Source: Amycolatopsis sp. CA-230715 (lineage in GTDB: Bacteria > Actinomycetota > Actinomycetes > Mycobacteriales > Pseudonocardiaceae). Taken from it: a DNA stretch of 64,000 bases. Each line of letters begins with the position of its first letter. Positions within the stretch are counted from its first letter, which is position 1. Under the pieces are notes generated by a model that ran no database searches, had not been told where the DNA came from, and saw only the letters and a list, made by a program, of their open reading frames with translations. Positions 33,778 to 41,324 of this stretch are shown here, in pieces. A program made the position numbers and the translations under genes. The stretch lies in contig NZ_CP059997.1 in the NCBI RefSeq assembly GCF_018736145.1, positions 1,115,501 through 1,179,500 of the forward strand, written 5' to 3'.

Positions 33778-35034
33778 TCACAGCCTGCCGACCACCTTGT
33801 CCGGGTGGACCCGCACCGTCACGATCGGCACCGCGCCGTAGCGGGCCGCCGCCTCCTTGTTGTGGTCGCGATAGGACTTCCCGGTGTACTTCACCGCGAG
33901 GCGGTCGCGCAGTTCTTCGGTGCCTTCGGTCCCCAGTGTCGCGGTGCCGTGGATCGCCGCGTACGTGTACGGCGCGTCGGACGGGCTGACCAGCACGCTG
34001 ACCCGGGGGTCACGGCGGAGGTTGCGCTCCTTGCGGCTGCCCTCGGCCACGAAGAACAGCACGTCGTCGCCGTCGCGGTCCACCCATACCACGGACTGGT
34101 GCGGCCTGCCGTCCGGCTGGAGCGTGGCGACCGTGCCGAACACCGGGGAGTCGAGCACCCGCCGCAGCCGCGCCGGTGACACCCCCGGTTCCGCGGTGGC
34201 CACCCCGCCCAGCAGCCGGGTGGTTTCGGCGAACAGGCGCGCCGCCGCGTCCTCGTCGAACTCCGGTCCCCGCACGTCGAGTTCGCGACCGGAAGCGAGG
34301 GCGGTCAACGGTTTTCCCGGCGGCTCGGCCAGCACGCCGAGGATCGGCCCGATCGCCTCCCCGACCGGTTTCGCGTGTGCGCGCATCGCTTCGATCGCCG
34401 CGGCGGTCGCGGTGTCGTACTCCCCCGAGAAAGCCGTGTTCACGACGCCGGGGTGGACCAGCACGTAGCGCACCTTCGGCGCCGTCCGCCGCCGCGCGAA
34501 CTCGATCCCGAGCAGGTCGTTGAGCTGACCGCCCTGTGCGAGCACGCGCGAGGCGTCGAAGCGGGGCTCGGTGCCCAAGCCGTCCCAGCGGATCGCGCCG
34601 GTCCCGCTGCCGGGACCGGCGACGTTGACGATCACCGGCCGCTCCGCCGCGCCGAGGAGGTCGAGCATTTCGTAGCTCAGCACGAACCGGCTCAGGTAGT
34701 ACAGGGCGAAGGTGTGCTCGAACCCTTCGGCGGTGAGCGCCCGGGTCGAGCGGTAGTGGCGCGCGCACAGCACGAGCGCGTCGACGTGTGCGAACTCCGC
34801 GCGGATCTCGTCGATCGCCCTCCTGGTCTCGGAAACGAGGCTCAGATCGGCGAGGACGAAACGCGCGCGTTCCGCGGCTCCGAGCGCGCCCGCGGCGGCG
34901 AGGACGGCATTGCCCTTCGCCCGGTCGCGCCCGATCACCACGACGCGGTCACCGCGGGCGAGCCGGTCGAGCGCCAGCGCCTTCCCGATGCCGTCCGTCC
35001 CGCCCGTCACCACGAACGTCTTATCTAGACTCAT
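33778..35034 (-). CDS. SDR-fold/PPOX split-barrel fusion protein
   Basis: 418 residues with two domains. Residues 1 to about 265 are a short-chain dehydrogenase fold with VTGGTDGIGKALA for the dinucleotide. Residues about 285-418 are a pyridoxamine-phosphate-oxidase-like barrel of the F420/flavin class (SPVFGTVATLQPDGRPHQSVVWVDRDGDDVLFF, then ERNLRRDPRVSVLV). The SDR half lacks the usual catalytic Tyr-x-x-x-Lys: the expected place reads RVLAQGGQLNDLLG, and the preceding Ser position reads NVAGPGSG. It may only bind cofactor or partner the barrel. A perfect AGTTCA/TGAACT inverted repeat lies two bases upstream of the start. Its activity is unknown. Confidence 0.85.
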   Translation of the reverse strand: MSLDKTFVVTGGTDGIGKALALDRLARGDRVVVIGRDRAKGNAVLAAAGALGAAERARFVLADLSLVSETRRAIDEIRAEFAHVDALVLCARHYRSTRALTAEGFEHTFALYYLSRFVLSYEMLDLLGAAERPVIVNVAGPGSGTGAIRWDGLGTEPRFDASRVLAQGGQLNDLLGIEFARRRTAPKVRYVLVHPGVVNTAFSGEYDTATAAAIEAMRAHAKPVGEAIGPILGVLAEPPGKPLTALASGRELDVRGPEFDEDAAARLFAETTRLLGGVATAEPGVSPARLRRVLDSPVFGTVATLQPDGRPHQSVVWVDRDGDDVLFFVAEGSRKERNLRRDPRVSVLVSPSDAPYTYAAIHGTATLGTEGTEELRDRLAVKYTGKSYRDHNKEAAARYGAVPIVTVRVHPDKVVGRL

Positions 35035-35035
35035 G

Positions 35036-35053
35036 AGTTCAATCTAATGAACT
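35036..35053. promoter_or_regulatory. Inverted-repeat operator in front of SDR fusion gene
   Basis: AGTTCA at 35036-35041 mirrors TGAACT at 35048-35053 with a six-base spacer, directly upstream of the ATG at 35034. The position would block transcription or a leaderless start. No regulator gene is adjacent. Confidence 0.55.
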
Positions 35054-35126
35054 AGAGCGCCTCGCGCAACGACACCCGGTACAGCCATCCATCCACTTCG
35101 GACGAAGCGGGCTGTCCCCCATACCA

Positions 35127-35173
35127 CGATCGCCGCCGGAACCCTTGGCGGACAAGGGTTCCGGCGGCGATCG
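35127..35173 (-). terminator. Perfect 20-bp hairpin after lytic polysaccharide monooxygenase gene
   Basis: Bases 35127-35146 pair without a mismatch with 35154-35173 around a seven-base loop; the stem core is GCCGCCGGAACCCTT. It begins 13 bp beyond the stop of the minus-strand gene. There is no T-run, usual for actinobacteria. Confidence 0.8.
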
Positions 35174-35185
35174 AGAAGCGCTCGG

Positions 35186-35704
35186 TCAGCCGACCTGGAG
35201 GTCGATGCAGGAGTAGAAGGCGTTACCGGTGTCGGCGATGTTCCAGATGGCGAGCACCTTCTGGTGCCCGGTGTGCCCGCCGAGGTTCACGTCGTGCGTG
35301 ACCGTGGCAGGCGGCTGCTGGTTGTTGCCGCTGATGTCGGCGATCTTCTCGCCGCCGATGTAGTACTCGTAGTTCGTGGTGCGGTGGCGCGCGGTGAAGG
35401 TCCAGGTGAACTTCGCCGTGGTGCCGGTGGGAGTGGCCTTCCAGCCCTTGCTGTCGTCGTTGAGCTCGGCGAACTGGGCGAGACCGCCGTTGCAGCTGCG
35501 CAGGCCCTTCGGCCCCTCGACGCTCTGCGGCTCGTACTTGATCTCACCGCACGGCACGACGCCCTGCGCGCACTGCGCCTGCCTGCTGGCCGGCGAGTTG
35601 ACATAACCGTGCGCACTGGCGATACCGGTCGGGCCGACCAGGACGATGACGGGGGCTGCTGCCGCACCGATAAGCGCCGCGACGAGCTTTCGGTTCGTTT
35701 TCAT
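35186..35704 (-). CDS. Lytic polysaccharide monooxygenase, AA10 family (chitin-binding type)
   Basis: 172 residues; GAGGAG precedes the ATG. A signal peptide ends at IASA, leaving His32 as the mature N-terminus. This histidine and His107 (in TARHRTTNYEYY) form the copper histidine brace. AHGYVNSPASRQAQCAQG is the classic AA10 opening, and NAFYSCIDLQ is the conserved end. The enzyme cleaves crystalline chitin or cellulose by oxidation outside the cell. It is a single-domain form with no carbohydrate-binding module. A perfect hairpin ends its transcript. Confidence 0.95.
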   Translation of the reverse strand: MKTNRKLVAALIGAAAAPVIVLVGPTGIASAHGYVNSPASRQAQCAQGVVPCGEIKYEPQSVEGPKGLRSCNGGLAQFAELNDDSKGWKATPTGTTAKFTWTFTARHRTTNYEYYIGGEKIADISGNNQQPPATVTHDVNLGGHTGHQKVLAIWNIADTGNAFYSCIDLQVG

Positions 35705-35978
35705 ACCAGCTCCTCAATAGCAAGGTTCCCGCGTCCGGGCACACCGGCTCAGCGGCGCTCGGCCGCGGCGGGAAGTGAGGTTCGGGTGAGGTGGGGATTG
35801 TGGTCTAGACCATAGCGCGCACATCCGAGGATGGTCAAGAGATCGCAAAGTGTGCGGCCGGTTTGGTGACCTCCCGACGAAAGTCGTTCGTCGCCCCGAT
35901 TTCCGGTGCCGACCTGGTATTACGCCGGACCGGACTGGCACAGCGCCAGAAGCAGCCCTTGCGGGACCACCGAAGGTG

Positions 35979-36050
35979 CTTTCGGGCAACTCGACTGCCC
36001 GAAAGTTCCCCGCGACACCGGAAACTAGAGTCTCCGAAGGTGGCCTTCGG
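35979..36050. repeat. Palindromic repeat cluster, locus C
   Basis: The 378-bp gap 35705-36082 holds no convincing gene. It contains CTTTCGGGCA (35979-35988) mirrored by TGCCCGAAAG (35996-36005), and CCGAAGG (36034-36040) mirrored by CCTTCGG (36044-36050). A further palindrome CGACGAA/TTCGTCG lies near 35876. These belong with loci A and B. The right end runs into the ribosome site of the NmrA-like gene, and the left part should hold the promoter of the polysaccharide monooxygenase gene. Confidence 0.68.
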
Positions 36051-36082
36051 GGCACAAACGCGAAAACACGGGGAGGACGCGC

Positions 36083-36898
36083 ATGAAGATCCTGGTCACC
36101 GGTGCCACCGGGAACATCGGCAGGAAGGTCGTGGACCACCTGCTCGCACTGGGCGCGCGGGACGTCCGCGCGCTGACGAACGACCCCGGCAAGGCCGCGC
36201 TCCCCGAAGGGGTCGAAGTGGCCGAGGGGTACCTTCGCCGGACCGGCACGCTGCCCGCGGCGTTCGAGGGCGTGGACCGGATGTACCTCGCCCCGACACC
36301 GGACACGGTCGCCGAGGTGCTGGCGCTGGCGCGCACCGCCGGAGTCCGGCACGTGGTGGACCTTTCCGGTGAGCCGGAGAGCTGGTGGGGCGGGGTCACC
36401 GCCGCGGTCGAGGCGAGCGGGCTCGCGTGGACGCACCTGTGGCCGGGCGATTTCATGGAGAACACGACGATCTGGGCGAAGCAGATCTCCGAAACCGGTG
36501 CTGTGCGGGAGCCCTACCCGCACGCCACGAGCGCGCCGATCGCGATGACCGATATCGCGGCGGTGGCGGCGACGGCACTGACCGCGCCGATCGAGGAGCA
36601 CGCGGGCAGGGCGCACTCGCTCGCCGGGCCGGAAGCGCTCAGCCGCACCGAACAGCTCCGCCTGCTCGGCGACGCGCTCGGCCGCGAAATCCCGTTCGTG
36701 CGGGTGAGCACCGAGGAAGCCGTCGAAGCGCTCGCGCCGAGCATGGGCGAGGACGCCCGCTGGTACGTGGGCAAGGTGCTGGCCCTGTTCGCCGAGACAC
36801 CCGGGGCCGCCTCCACCGCGGTCGAAGACCTCACCGGCCGCCCCGCGACGACCTTCGCGCAGTGGGCGGCCGCGCACACCGGGGACTTCACCGGCTGA
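36083..36898 (+). CDS. NmrA-like NAD(P)-binding protein
   Basis: 271 residues; GGGGAGG precedes the ATG. ILVTGATGNIGRKVVDHLLALG is a GxxGxxG dinucleotide-binding motif. The catalytic tyrosine and lysine of true SDR enzymes are absent from the usual places, as in NmrA/HSCARG redox sensors and QOR2-type quinone reductases. SWWGGVTAAVEASGLAWTHLWPGDFMEN is the substrate-side segment seen in these proteins. The role may be redox sensing or quinone reduction. A near-perfect hairpin with a T-run follows. Confidence 0.85.
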   Translation: MKILVTGATGNIGRKVVDHLLALGARDVRALTNDPGKAALPEGVEVAEGYLRRTGTLPAAFEGVDRMYLAPTPDTVAEVLALARTAGVRHVVDLSGEPESWWGGVTAAVEASGLAWTHLWPGDFMENTTIWAKQISETGAVREPYPHATSAPIAMTDIAAVAATALTAPIEEHAGRAHSLAGPEALSRTEQLRLLGDALGREIPFVRVSTEEAVEALAPSMGEDARWYVGKVLALFAETPGAASTAVEDLTGRPATTFAQWAAAHTGDFTG

Positions 36899-36903
36899 GA
36901 CCG

Positions 36904-36943
36904 GACAGCCGCCCGTACCCCAAGCACGGGCGGCTGTCCTTTT
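36904..36943 (+). terminator. Rho-independent terminator after NmrA-like gene
   Basis: GACAGCCGCCCGT (36904-36916) pairs fully with 36926-36938 around a nine-base loop, followed by CTTTT. It starts six bases after the stop. This is the most conventional terminator in the window. Confidence 0.9.
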
Positions 36944-36956
36944 CGGACTCCCCTGG

Positions 36957-37457
36957 TCAGTGGAAGGCGCCGCCGCCGAAGCGCCGGACGGCCTGGTACA
37001 CCACGTCCGACGCGGCGAAGCACGGCTGCCGGAGCGGGTTGAAGTGCGAGTACTTGCCGCAGCGGTCGTCCATGTCGTTGTGCAGCTTCTTGTCGATCGC
37101 CGTGCGCAGTGCCGACCGGTCCGCCCAGTCGGTCCCCTTGCCGACCGGGATCCGGCGGTTGTTGCGGTAGCCGAAGTCGTGCCGGACGCACTGGTCGGTG
37201 AACCAGGCGTCGACGATCTGCTTCCCGCTGTACGGGCCGATCTTGATCTCCTTCGGGACCGAGCACTTGTCGGTGTTCCAGTTGTAGGGCCCCGGCTTGC
37301 CCTCGCGGACCTTGAGGAAGTCGCTGAGGCTGTACTTGAACATCAGATCCTTGGCGCTCGGCACGCCTGCGGCCGAAGCCGGTGCGGCGACGGAGCTCAC
37401 CACGGCCGCCGCGGTGCACACCACGACGGCGGCACGACGTGCGATCGAGTTCTTCAT
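36957..37457 (-). CDS. Secreted prokaryotic phospholipase A2
   Basis: 166 residues from the ATG at 37457. A signal peptide ends near ASAA at residue 30. CVRHDFGYRN contains the catalytic His93-Asp94 pair, and cysteines at 65, 90 and near 133 and 146 fit the two disulfides of the Streptomyces enzyme. It should hydrolyse the sn-2 ester of phospholipids with calcium. A strong inverted repeat (TTGTGACA/TGTCACAA) lies about 50 bp upstream of the start. Confidence 0.92.
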   Translation of the reverse strand: MKNSIARRAAVVVCTAAAVVSSVAAPASAAGVPSAKDLMFKYSLSDFLKVREGKPGPYNWNTDKCSVPKEIKIGPYSGKQIVDAWFTDQCVRHDFGYRNNRRIPVGKGTDWADRSALRTAIDKKLHNDMDDRCGKYSHFNPLRQPCFAASDVVYQAVRRFGGGAFH

Positions 37458-37508
37458 GCGGGATCGTCCTCTGGTCGGTTCTCCGGTGCGCCGGGCACCC
37501 GTGCGCCA

Positions 37509-37537
37509 TTGTGACATTCACACGTCATGTGTCACAA
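37509..37537. promoter_or_regulatory. Inverted repeat upstream of phospholipase A2 gene
   Basis: TTGTGACA at 37509-37516 mirrors TGTCACAA at 37530-37537 with a 13-bp spacer, 52 bp upstream of the phospholipase start. The TGTGAC/GTCACA arms recall CRP-like half-sites but the spacing is wider than the CRP consensus, so the binder is unknown. Confidence 0.5.
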
Positions 37538-37594
37538 GTGACGATAGCGGTCACGCCGCCGGTTGCCCAGCGGCGTGACCGGATCAGGTGAGCT

Positions 37595-39196
37595 TCAGCG
37601 GCGGACCTTCTCCGACGACCGCGCACGTCCCTTGACGGCGAGGCAGCACAGTGCCACCACAAGCACGGCCGCCACCACCAGCACGGCGGCCGAGACGAGC
37701 AACGTCGCCCGCATCGCCGTCACGTACCCCGCCGCGAACGCTTCGTGGCCGAGCCGCTCGAAAAGGGCCGCGCCGGGCCCCGGCGGCGCCGACGGCGGAC
37801 TGAACCGGCCTCCACCCTCCACTGTGGACTCCACGAACGCGGGGCGCAGCGGCGCGGGCAGCAGCCCCGCCCGCGCCGTCGCCTCCTCGCGGAGCGCGGA
37901 GGTCAGTCCGGTGGACAGGACCGCGCCCAGTACCGCGGTGCCGAGCACCCCGCCGATCTGCCGGGTGGTGCCCGCGACCCCGGACGCGGCGCCGGCGAGC
38001 CTCGGTTCGACCCCGGCCATGGTGACCTGCTGCAGCGGCGCGAAGGTCGCGCCGCTGGCGATGCCGATCACCAGCAGCGCGGGCATGAGCTGTCCCGCAC
38101 CGGAATCCGCGCGCGCCGTCATGACGAGGAGGACGAGTCCGACGGCGAGCGCGCCCAGTCCGGCCATCAGAACGACCTTGCCGCCGACCCGGTCGGACAG
38201 CCTGCCCGCGAAGGCCGAGCCGACGGCGGTGAGCACGGCGTTCGGCAGCAGGATCAGCCCGGTCTGCAACGCCGAGTACCCCAGCGCGGTCTGCAGGTAC
38301 AGCACGAGCACCAGTCCGATGCCGATCATGCCGAGCTGGAAGAGGAATCCGATCCCGTTGCCTGCCGGGAAGCCGCGCTCCGCGGTGAACAGCTCCACCG
38401 GTACCAGCGGCTCACCGCGCTGAACGCGTTGCCACCCAACGAAAGCGACCAGAAGCAGCACACCGGCGACGAGGACGGAGGGGATGCTGATCGGCCCGAT
38501 GATCGTCCCCCAGTCGTAGCGCGCGCCTTCGATGAGCCCGAAGACGATGCCGCTCAACCCCGCGGTCACGAGCAGCACGCCCGGGATGTCGATCCGGTGC
38601 GGGCGCCCCGGCTTCAGATCGGGGACGAACAGCACGGCCAGTACGAGCACGAGCACCCCGACCGGCAGGTTGACGAAGAAGATCCAGCGCCAGCCGAGGT
38701 GCTCCAGGATGAGCCCGCCCGCGATCGGGCCGAGCACGGGCGCGAACCCCACGATCGCCCCGAAAACGCCGAACGCGCGCCCGCGTTGTGACGGCGGGAA
38801 GATCGTCAGTATCGACGAGATCACCTGCGGGAACAGGATCGCGCCGCCGAGCCCCTGCAGGACGCGCGCGCCGAGGAGTTCCCCCGGCGAACCGGCGAGA
38901 CCACAAAGGACGGACGCGGCGGTGAAAACGGCAACCCCGGCCACGAACAGGCGCTTGTAGCCGAAGAGGTCACCGAGCCTGCCCGTCGGGATCAGCAGTA
39001 CCGAGAAGACGAGCAGGTAGGCGTCGACGACCCACAGGACCTGGTCGTACGAAGCGCGGATGCCGTCGATGAGGGACGGGATCGCGATGTTCACGATGGT
39101 CCCGTCCAGCAACGACATGAAGAAACCGAGGCACAGGATGCCGAGGACGAACCACGGCTGTCTCGGGGTGGATGCCGACACGGCCGTTACCTCCAT
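37595..39196 (-). CDS. MFS drug exporter, EmrB/QacA (DHA2) type, 14 segments
   Basis: 533 residues from the ATG at 39196. DGTIVNIAIPSLIDGI is motif D1 of the DHA2 family, GRLGDLFGYKRLFVAG motif A, and LGPIAGGLILEHLGWRWIFFVNLPVG motif C. About fourteen membrane segments. It exports drugs or metabolites with proton exchange. It lies 294 bp downstream of a histidine kinase/response regulator pair on the same strand, so control by that pair is possible. The intervening gap 39197-39490 shows no gene, only a likely promoter. Confidence 0.9.
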   Translation of the reverse strand: MEVTAVSASTPRQPWFVLGILCLGFFMSLLDGTIVNIAIPSLIDGIRASYDQVLWVVDAYLLVFSVLLIPTGRLGDLFGYKRLFVAGVAVFTAASVLCGLAGSPGELLGARVLQGLGGAILFPQVISSILTIFPPSQRGRAFGVFGAIVGFAPVLGPIAGGLILEHLGWRWIFFVNLPVGVLVLVLAVLFVPDLKPGRPHRIDIPGVLLVTAGLSGIVFGLIEGARYDWGTIIGPISIPSVLVAGVLLLVAFVGWQRVQRGEPLVPVELFTAERGFPAGNGIGFLFQLGMIGIGLVLVLYLQTALGYSALQTGLILLPNAVLTAVGSAFAGRLSDRVGGKVVLMAGLGALAVGLVLLVMTARADSGAGQLMPALLVIGIASGATFAPLQQVTMAGVEPRLAGAASGVAGTTRQIGGVLGTAVLGAVLSTGLTSALREEATARAGLLPAPLRPAFVESTVEGGGRFSPPSAPPGPGAALFERLGHEAFAAGYVTAMRATLLVSAAVLVVAAVLVVALCCLAVKGRARSSEKVRR

Positions 39197-39490
39197 GCGG
39201 AGTCGACACCGGTCGATGGCCTCGGCACGCGCGAAGGCCACCACCGGTTCCGGATCGGGGGAAACAGGGTGGTCGCGCGAAAACGCGGGAATCACCGGGG
39301 AAAGGCGCGCCTTCGGGTACCGAAGACGGCATCGCCCGCCGCGGAGTCACAGCCATCGCAGTAAACCTCGTCCGGATGCGTGTGACTTCCCACCTTCGCC
39401 GTGCCATCGGACACGGGAAGCTGATTGGCGAGGTCGATGCCCCTGGTGAGATGTCTTGGCGAACCTTAGCAAACGAAGGATTCGGCCCGG

Positions 39491-40564
39491 TTACTCGGGA
39501 TCGGCGGCGGGCAACCCGACTTCGACCCGCAGACCGCCTCCGCTGACGGGTGTCGCCGAGACCGTTCCGCCGTGTGCCGTGGCGATCGAACTGACGATGG
39601 ACAGCCCGAGGCCGACGCCGTCGCGGTGGTTCGTGCGATCCGCGGTGAGGCGGCGGAACGGCTGGAACAGCGCCGCGACCGACTCGGCTGGCACCCGCTG
39701 ACCGGAGTTGCGCACCACGAGGGCGGGCTCGTCGGCCACCACCACCTCGACCCAGCCGCCCGGCTCGTTGTACTTGATCGCGTTGAGCACCAGGTTGCCG
39801 ATCAGCCGTTCCAGCAGCACCGGGTCCCCCGGCACGGTCCGCGCGGTCAGGTCGCGGCGCAGGGTCAGGTCGTGCTCGGCGAGCCGGTCGGCGTGCGCGG
39901 TCAGCACCGAACCGGCCAGCTCGTCCACGCGCACCGGCACGGTGCCGGGCAGGCCGCGGTCGGCCTCGGCGAGCACCAGCAGGCCCTCGATCAACCGCTC
40001 GTTGCGCTCGTTGACGGCGAGCAGCTGCGCGGCCAGCCGGGTGATCTCGGTGTCCTTGCCGTCGCCGGTGACCACCGCGACCTCGAGCAGCGTCCGCTGC
40101 ACCGCCAGCGGGGTGCGCAGCTCGTGCGAGGCGTTCGCGGCGAACCGGCGCTGCCCGTCGAAGGCGAGCGCCACCCGGTCCATCATCCCGTTGACCGCGA
40201 CCGCGAGCGCCCGCAACTGCCCTTCCAAGCCGCCCAAGGGAATCCGCTGCCCGAGGTTCTGCGGGCCGAGCCGGTGGATGGTCCCGGTGAGATCGGGCAG
40301 CGGCCGCAGCACCCACCGCCGCACCAGCCGCCGCGCCCACAGCAGCAGCGCGGCCAGCGCGATCAGTCCCGCCAGCCGCAGGAACACCGGCAGGGTGACG
40401 TGGGTGCAGCTGATCCCCCTCGGGCAGAAGTCCCGGTAGACGAACGTGCCGAGCACCGCGCCCAGTGCCTGGACCGTGGGCCAGGCGAGTGCCAGTCCGC
40501 ACACCACGCCGCCGAGGACTGCCAGCTCGACGCGGCCCTGCAGCGAAGCGCGGGACGTCCTCAG
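39491..40564 (-). CDS. HisKA-type sensor histidine kinase
   Basis: About 357 residues. The start is uncertain: the frame is open upstream to 40687 without a normal start in a good place, and the CTG at 40564 overlaps the regulator stop (C-TGA), so a CTG start is plausible. Two membrane segments (LAVLGGVVCGLALAWPT and VFLRLAGLIALAALLLWA) bracket a short outside loop with two Cys. HAMP-like sequence follows, then the phosphorylation site FAANASHELRTPLAVQ and the ATPase domain with NLVLNAIKYN and GVGLGLSIV. It partners the OmpR-type regulator gene just upstream. Confidence 0.87.
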   Translation of the reverse strand: MRTSRASLQGRVELAVLGGVVCGLALAWPTVQALGAVLGTFVYRDFCPRGISCTHVTLPVFLRLAGLIALAALLLWARRLVRRWVLRPLPDLTGTIHRLGPQNLGQRIPLGGLEGQLRALAVAVNGMMDRVALAFDGQRRFAANASHELRTPLAVQRTLLEVAVVTGDGKDTEITRLAAQLLAVNERNERLIEGLLVLAEADRGLPGTVPVRVDELAGSVLTAHADRLAEHDLTLRRDLTARTVPGDPVLLERLIGNLVLNAIKYNEPGGWVEVVVADEPALVVRNSGQRVPAESVAALFQPFRRLTADRTNHRDGVGLGLSIVSSIATAHGGTVSATPVSGGGLRVEVGLPAADPE

Positions 40565-41220
40565 GTACCGAGACGGTAGCCAGCGCCTGCCACGGTGAAG
40601 ATCACCGCCGGCTCGCCGAGCTTGCGCCGCAACGTCATCACCGTCACCCGCACCGTGTTCGTGAACGGATCGGCGTGTTCGTCCCATGCCTTCTCCAGCA
40701 GTTCTTCCGTGCTGACGACCCGGCCGTCGGCCCGCATCAGCACTTCGAGGACGGCGAACTCCTTCGGCGACAACGCCAACGGCCTGCCGTCACGCGAAGC
40801 GAACCGCTTCGGCGGATCGAGCCGCACGCCCGCGCGGTCGAGCGTGGGCGGCAGCGCGGGACGCGCGCGCCTGGCGAGCGCGTGCACCCTGGCGACCAGT
40901 TCGGCGAAGGCGAACGGTTTGGTCAGGTAGTCGTCCGCGCCGAGGCCGAGCCCGTCCACCCGGTCCCGGATGCCCGCCGCGGCGGTGAGCATGATGACCC
41001 TGGTTTCCCCGCCGTCGGCGACGACCTTCCGGCACACCTCGTCGCCGTGCACCAGCGGCAGATCGCGGTCGAGGACCACCACGTCGTACCGGTGCACCGC
41101 GACGCGTTCGAGCGCGGCGTCGCCGTCGTAGCAGACGTCCACCGCCATGCCGAGGTGCCGCAGCCCTTCGGCGACGGTGTCGGCAAGCAGCCGCTCGTCC
41201 TCGGCCACCAGAATCCGCAT
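40561..41220 (-). CDS. OmpR/PhoB-family response regulator
   Basis: 219 residues. The receiver has Asp51 in LDRDLP and Lys in YLTKPFAF. The winged helix is LALSPKEFAVLEVLMRADGRVVSTEELLEKAWDEHADPFTNTVRVTVMTLRRKLG. It is translated together with the kinase gene, whose start overlaps its stop. Divergent from the mannosyltransferase gene, which could be a target. Confidence 0.92.
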   Translation of the reverse strand: MRILVAEDERLLADTVAEGLRHLGMAVDVCYDGDAALERVAVHRYDVVVLDRDLPLVHGDEVCRKVVADGGETRVIMLTAAAGIRDRVDGLGLGADDYLTKPFAFAELVARVHALARRARPALPPTLDRAGVRLDPPKRFASRDGRPLALSPKEFAVLEVLMRADGRVVSTEELLEKAWDEHADPFTNTVRVTVMTLRRKLGEPAVIFTVAGAGYRLGT

Positions 41221-41324
41221 CAGGCTCCTGTTCTGTTCCGGCCCATTGTCGTCACCGGCCCGATAAAGGCCGGATAAAAGCCGACCTTAACGGCCGGTGA
41301 CCGCGTGCTCCGTAGACAGGCCGC

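Noticed and set aside
39455..39480. Possible iron box (TAAGGTTCGCC) between kinase and exporter genes
   Set aside because: Only one half resembles the IdeR/DtxR consensus and it is almost 270 bp from the exporter start.
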